Positions 63,035 through 64,000 of a stretch of DNA of 64,000 nucleotides are shown in pieces. The DNA comes from Candidatus Intricatilinea gracilis (GTDB lineage: Bacteria; Pseudomonadota; Gammaproteobacteria; Burkholderiales; Burkholderiaceae_C): NCBI GenBank assembly GCA_016702605.1, contig JADJDQ010000005.1:186001-250000 (forward strand), read 5' to 3'. The notes under the pieces were generated by a model, which was not told the origin of the DNA, did no database searches, and saw only the letters and a list, made by a program, of their open reading frames with translations. Each line of letters starts with the position of its first letter. Positions within the stretch are counted from its first letter, which is position 1. The position numbers and the translations under genes are program-made.

Positions 63035-63871
63035 TCAAGGCAGCAAAAACCCGCGACCTGAGCCGTACACGGTGGCCCTGTCGGCGCGCACATAACCCAG
63101 CAGCGTCAGGCCGGCCGCATCGGCGGTACGCACAGCCAATGCCGTGGGTGCCGAAATGGCGGCCAGCAGGCCGACACCGGCACTCGCAGTCTTGAAAACC
63201 ATTTCATAACTTGCCCGGCTGGTGACGCAGATGAAGCCCTGATCGGCGCGGTGGCCACTACGTGCCAGCCAGCCGATGAGTTTGTCCAGCGCGTTGTGGC
63301 GGCCGACGTCCTCGCGCACACACAGCAACTCGCCACCTAACGCGCAGAAGGCCGCAGCATGGCTGGCTCCGGTGGCCTGCTGCAGGGCCTGGCTCGATGC
63401 CAGCTCGGCCATGCCACGCTGCAAGGCCGCGGGGGTGATATCCACCTGCGGCACCCGCGCCGGCACGGGCCGAACGGCCTCGCTCAGGTTCTCGGTGCCA
63501 CACAGGCCACAACCAGTTCTCCCCGTCAGGTTGCGGCGTTTTTCCTTCAGGCGCATGAAGCAGCGCTGCGTCACACGCAGGTCGACGGTGAGGCCGGCAG
63601 CACCACCTTCGAGCGTATGCGGCGTGACCTCGACATCGAGCAGATCGGCCGCACTGTCGACGATGCCTTCGGTGAGCGAGAAGCCCAGGGCGAAGTCTTC
63701 CAGGTCGAGCGGCGACGCCAGCATCACCGCATGCGAGATACCGTTGTAGACCAGCGCCACGGGCACCTCCGCGAGCAGCGCGTCTTCTGCGGCCTCGCGC
63801 TCGGTGCCTCGACTGCGTATAACCTGCAGCCGTATCAGGCCTTCGGGTGCGGTGATCGAGTCGTTGTTCAT
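63035..63871 (-). CDS. fdhD: Formate dehydrogenase sulfurtransferase FdhD
   Basis: Transfers sulfur from IscS to the molybdenum cofactor of formate dehydrogenase. 278 residues from the ATG at 63871; upstream in-frame codons are unlike the family. The Cys pair needed for sulfur transfer is in TGCGLCGTENL. Also present: VPVALVYNGISHAVMLASP, DFALGFSLTEGI, REDVGRHNALDKLIGW and TSRASYEMVFKTASAGVG. It is the first gene of the minus-strand locus in the window; the 129 bases beyond its start to the window end show nothing recognisable. Confidence 0.95.
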   Translation of the reverse strand: MNNDSITAPEGLIRLQVIRSRGTEREAAEDALLAEVPVALVYNGISHAVMLASPLDLEDFALGFSLTEGIVDSAADLLDVEVTPHTLEGGAAGLTVDLRVTQRCFMRLKEKRRNLTGRTGCGLCGTENLSEAVRPVPARVPQVDITPAALQRGMAELASSQALQQATGASHAAAFCALGGELLCVREDVGRHNALDKLIGWLARSGHRADQGFICVTSRASYEMVFKTASAGVGLLAAISAPTALAVRTADAAGLTLLGYVRADRATVYGSGRGFLLP

Positions 63872-64000
63872 TCCAGGGATTGTCCCATCCAGGGCGCGGC
63901 GACGCAGGTCGGCCGCCGGGCTTGCAAGGCATTGCGCCGGGCCAGCACTCCTGACCGGGCCTGGTCGTCGCATCGACTGGCATCGACGCCTCGAGGCTAG

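Overview
The window is GC-rich chromosomal DNA, densely coded on both strands. I see no insertion sequence, phage gene, CRISPR array or rRNA. Gene content and order suggest a motile betaproteobacterium of the order Burkholderiales, probably near the Rubrivivax/Leptothrix/Ideonella group. The clues are an OxyR with both redox cysteines, the hisIE-HIT-tatABC-HtrA-NIF3 block, flgB-L with a divergent flgAMN, and a selenocysteine formate dehydrogenase locus. The genus is inference.

Layout. 1-12 kb is housekeeping: oxyR, a membrane GGDEF/EAL protein, ubiA, a pdxA-family gene, hisI-hisE-HIT, tatABC, a membrane-anchored HtrA protease, a NIF3 protein and a class III dioxygenase. 12-31 kb holds exonuclease I, a two-gene exopolysaccharide unit (outer-membrane barrel and lipid-linked sugar transferase), and a large signalling block. 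That block comprises a PAS-REC-HPt protein, a REC-GGDEF-EAL protein and a GGDEF cyclase in one operon, a divergent histidine kinase, and a six-PAS HisKA_2 kinase paired with an ANTAR response regulator. 31-45 kb is the flagellar rod/hook operon flgBCDEFGHIJKL, ending in an EAL-like/HDOD gene, with flgA-flgM-flgN on the other strand. 45-50 kb carries a DUF1801 gene, dcd, an Mpo1-like gene, a ketopantoate-reductase-like gene, moeA and mobA. 50-64 kb is a selenium/formate dehydrogenase locus on the minus strand: fdhD, fdhA, fdhB, fdhI, fdhE, selA, a TlpA-like thioredoxin, a Tat-exported transglutaminase, selB, tRNA-Sec (selC) and a nitroreductase.

How it works together. The formate dehydrogenase alpha subunit is a selenoprotein. 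Its reading frame is interrupted by one UGA (Sec199 from the chosen start) followed at once by a SECIS-like hairpin, and the decoding genes selA, selB and selC lie in the same block. moeA and mobA provide molybdenum cofactor steps, fdhD and fdhE provide maturation, and tatABC would export the folded alpha/beta complex. Only selD is missing from view.

The second theme is cyclic-di-GMP and motility. Promoters resembling the flagellar sigma-28 consensus (TCAA-N15/16-GCCGA-A type) precede the GGDEF/EAL gene at 1 kb, the PAS-REC-HPt operon at 23.7 kb, and flgM (two in tandem). This suggests that second-messenger genes here are expressed with late flagellar genes, and the operon reads towards exopolysaccharide genes. 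The promoter calls come from eye inspection and need statistical and experimental support.
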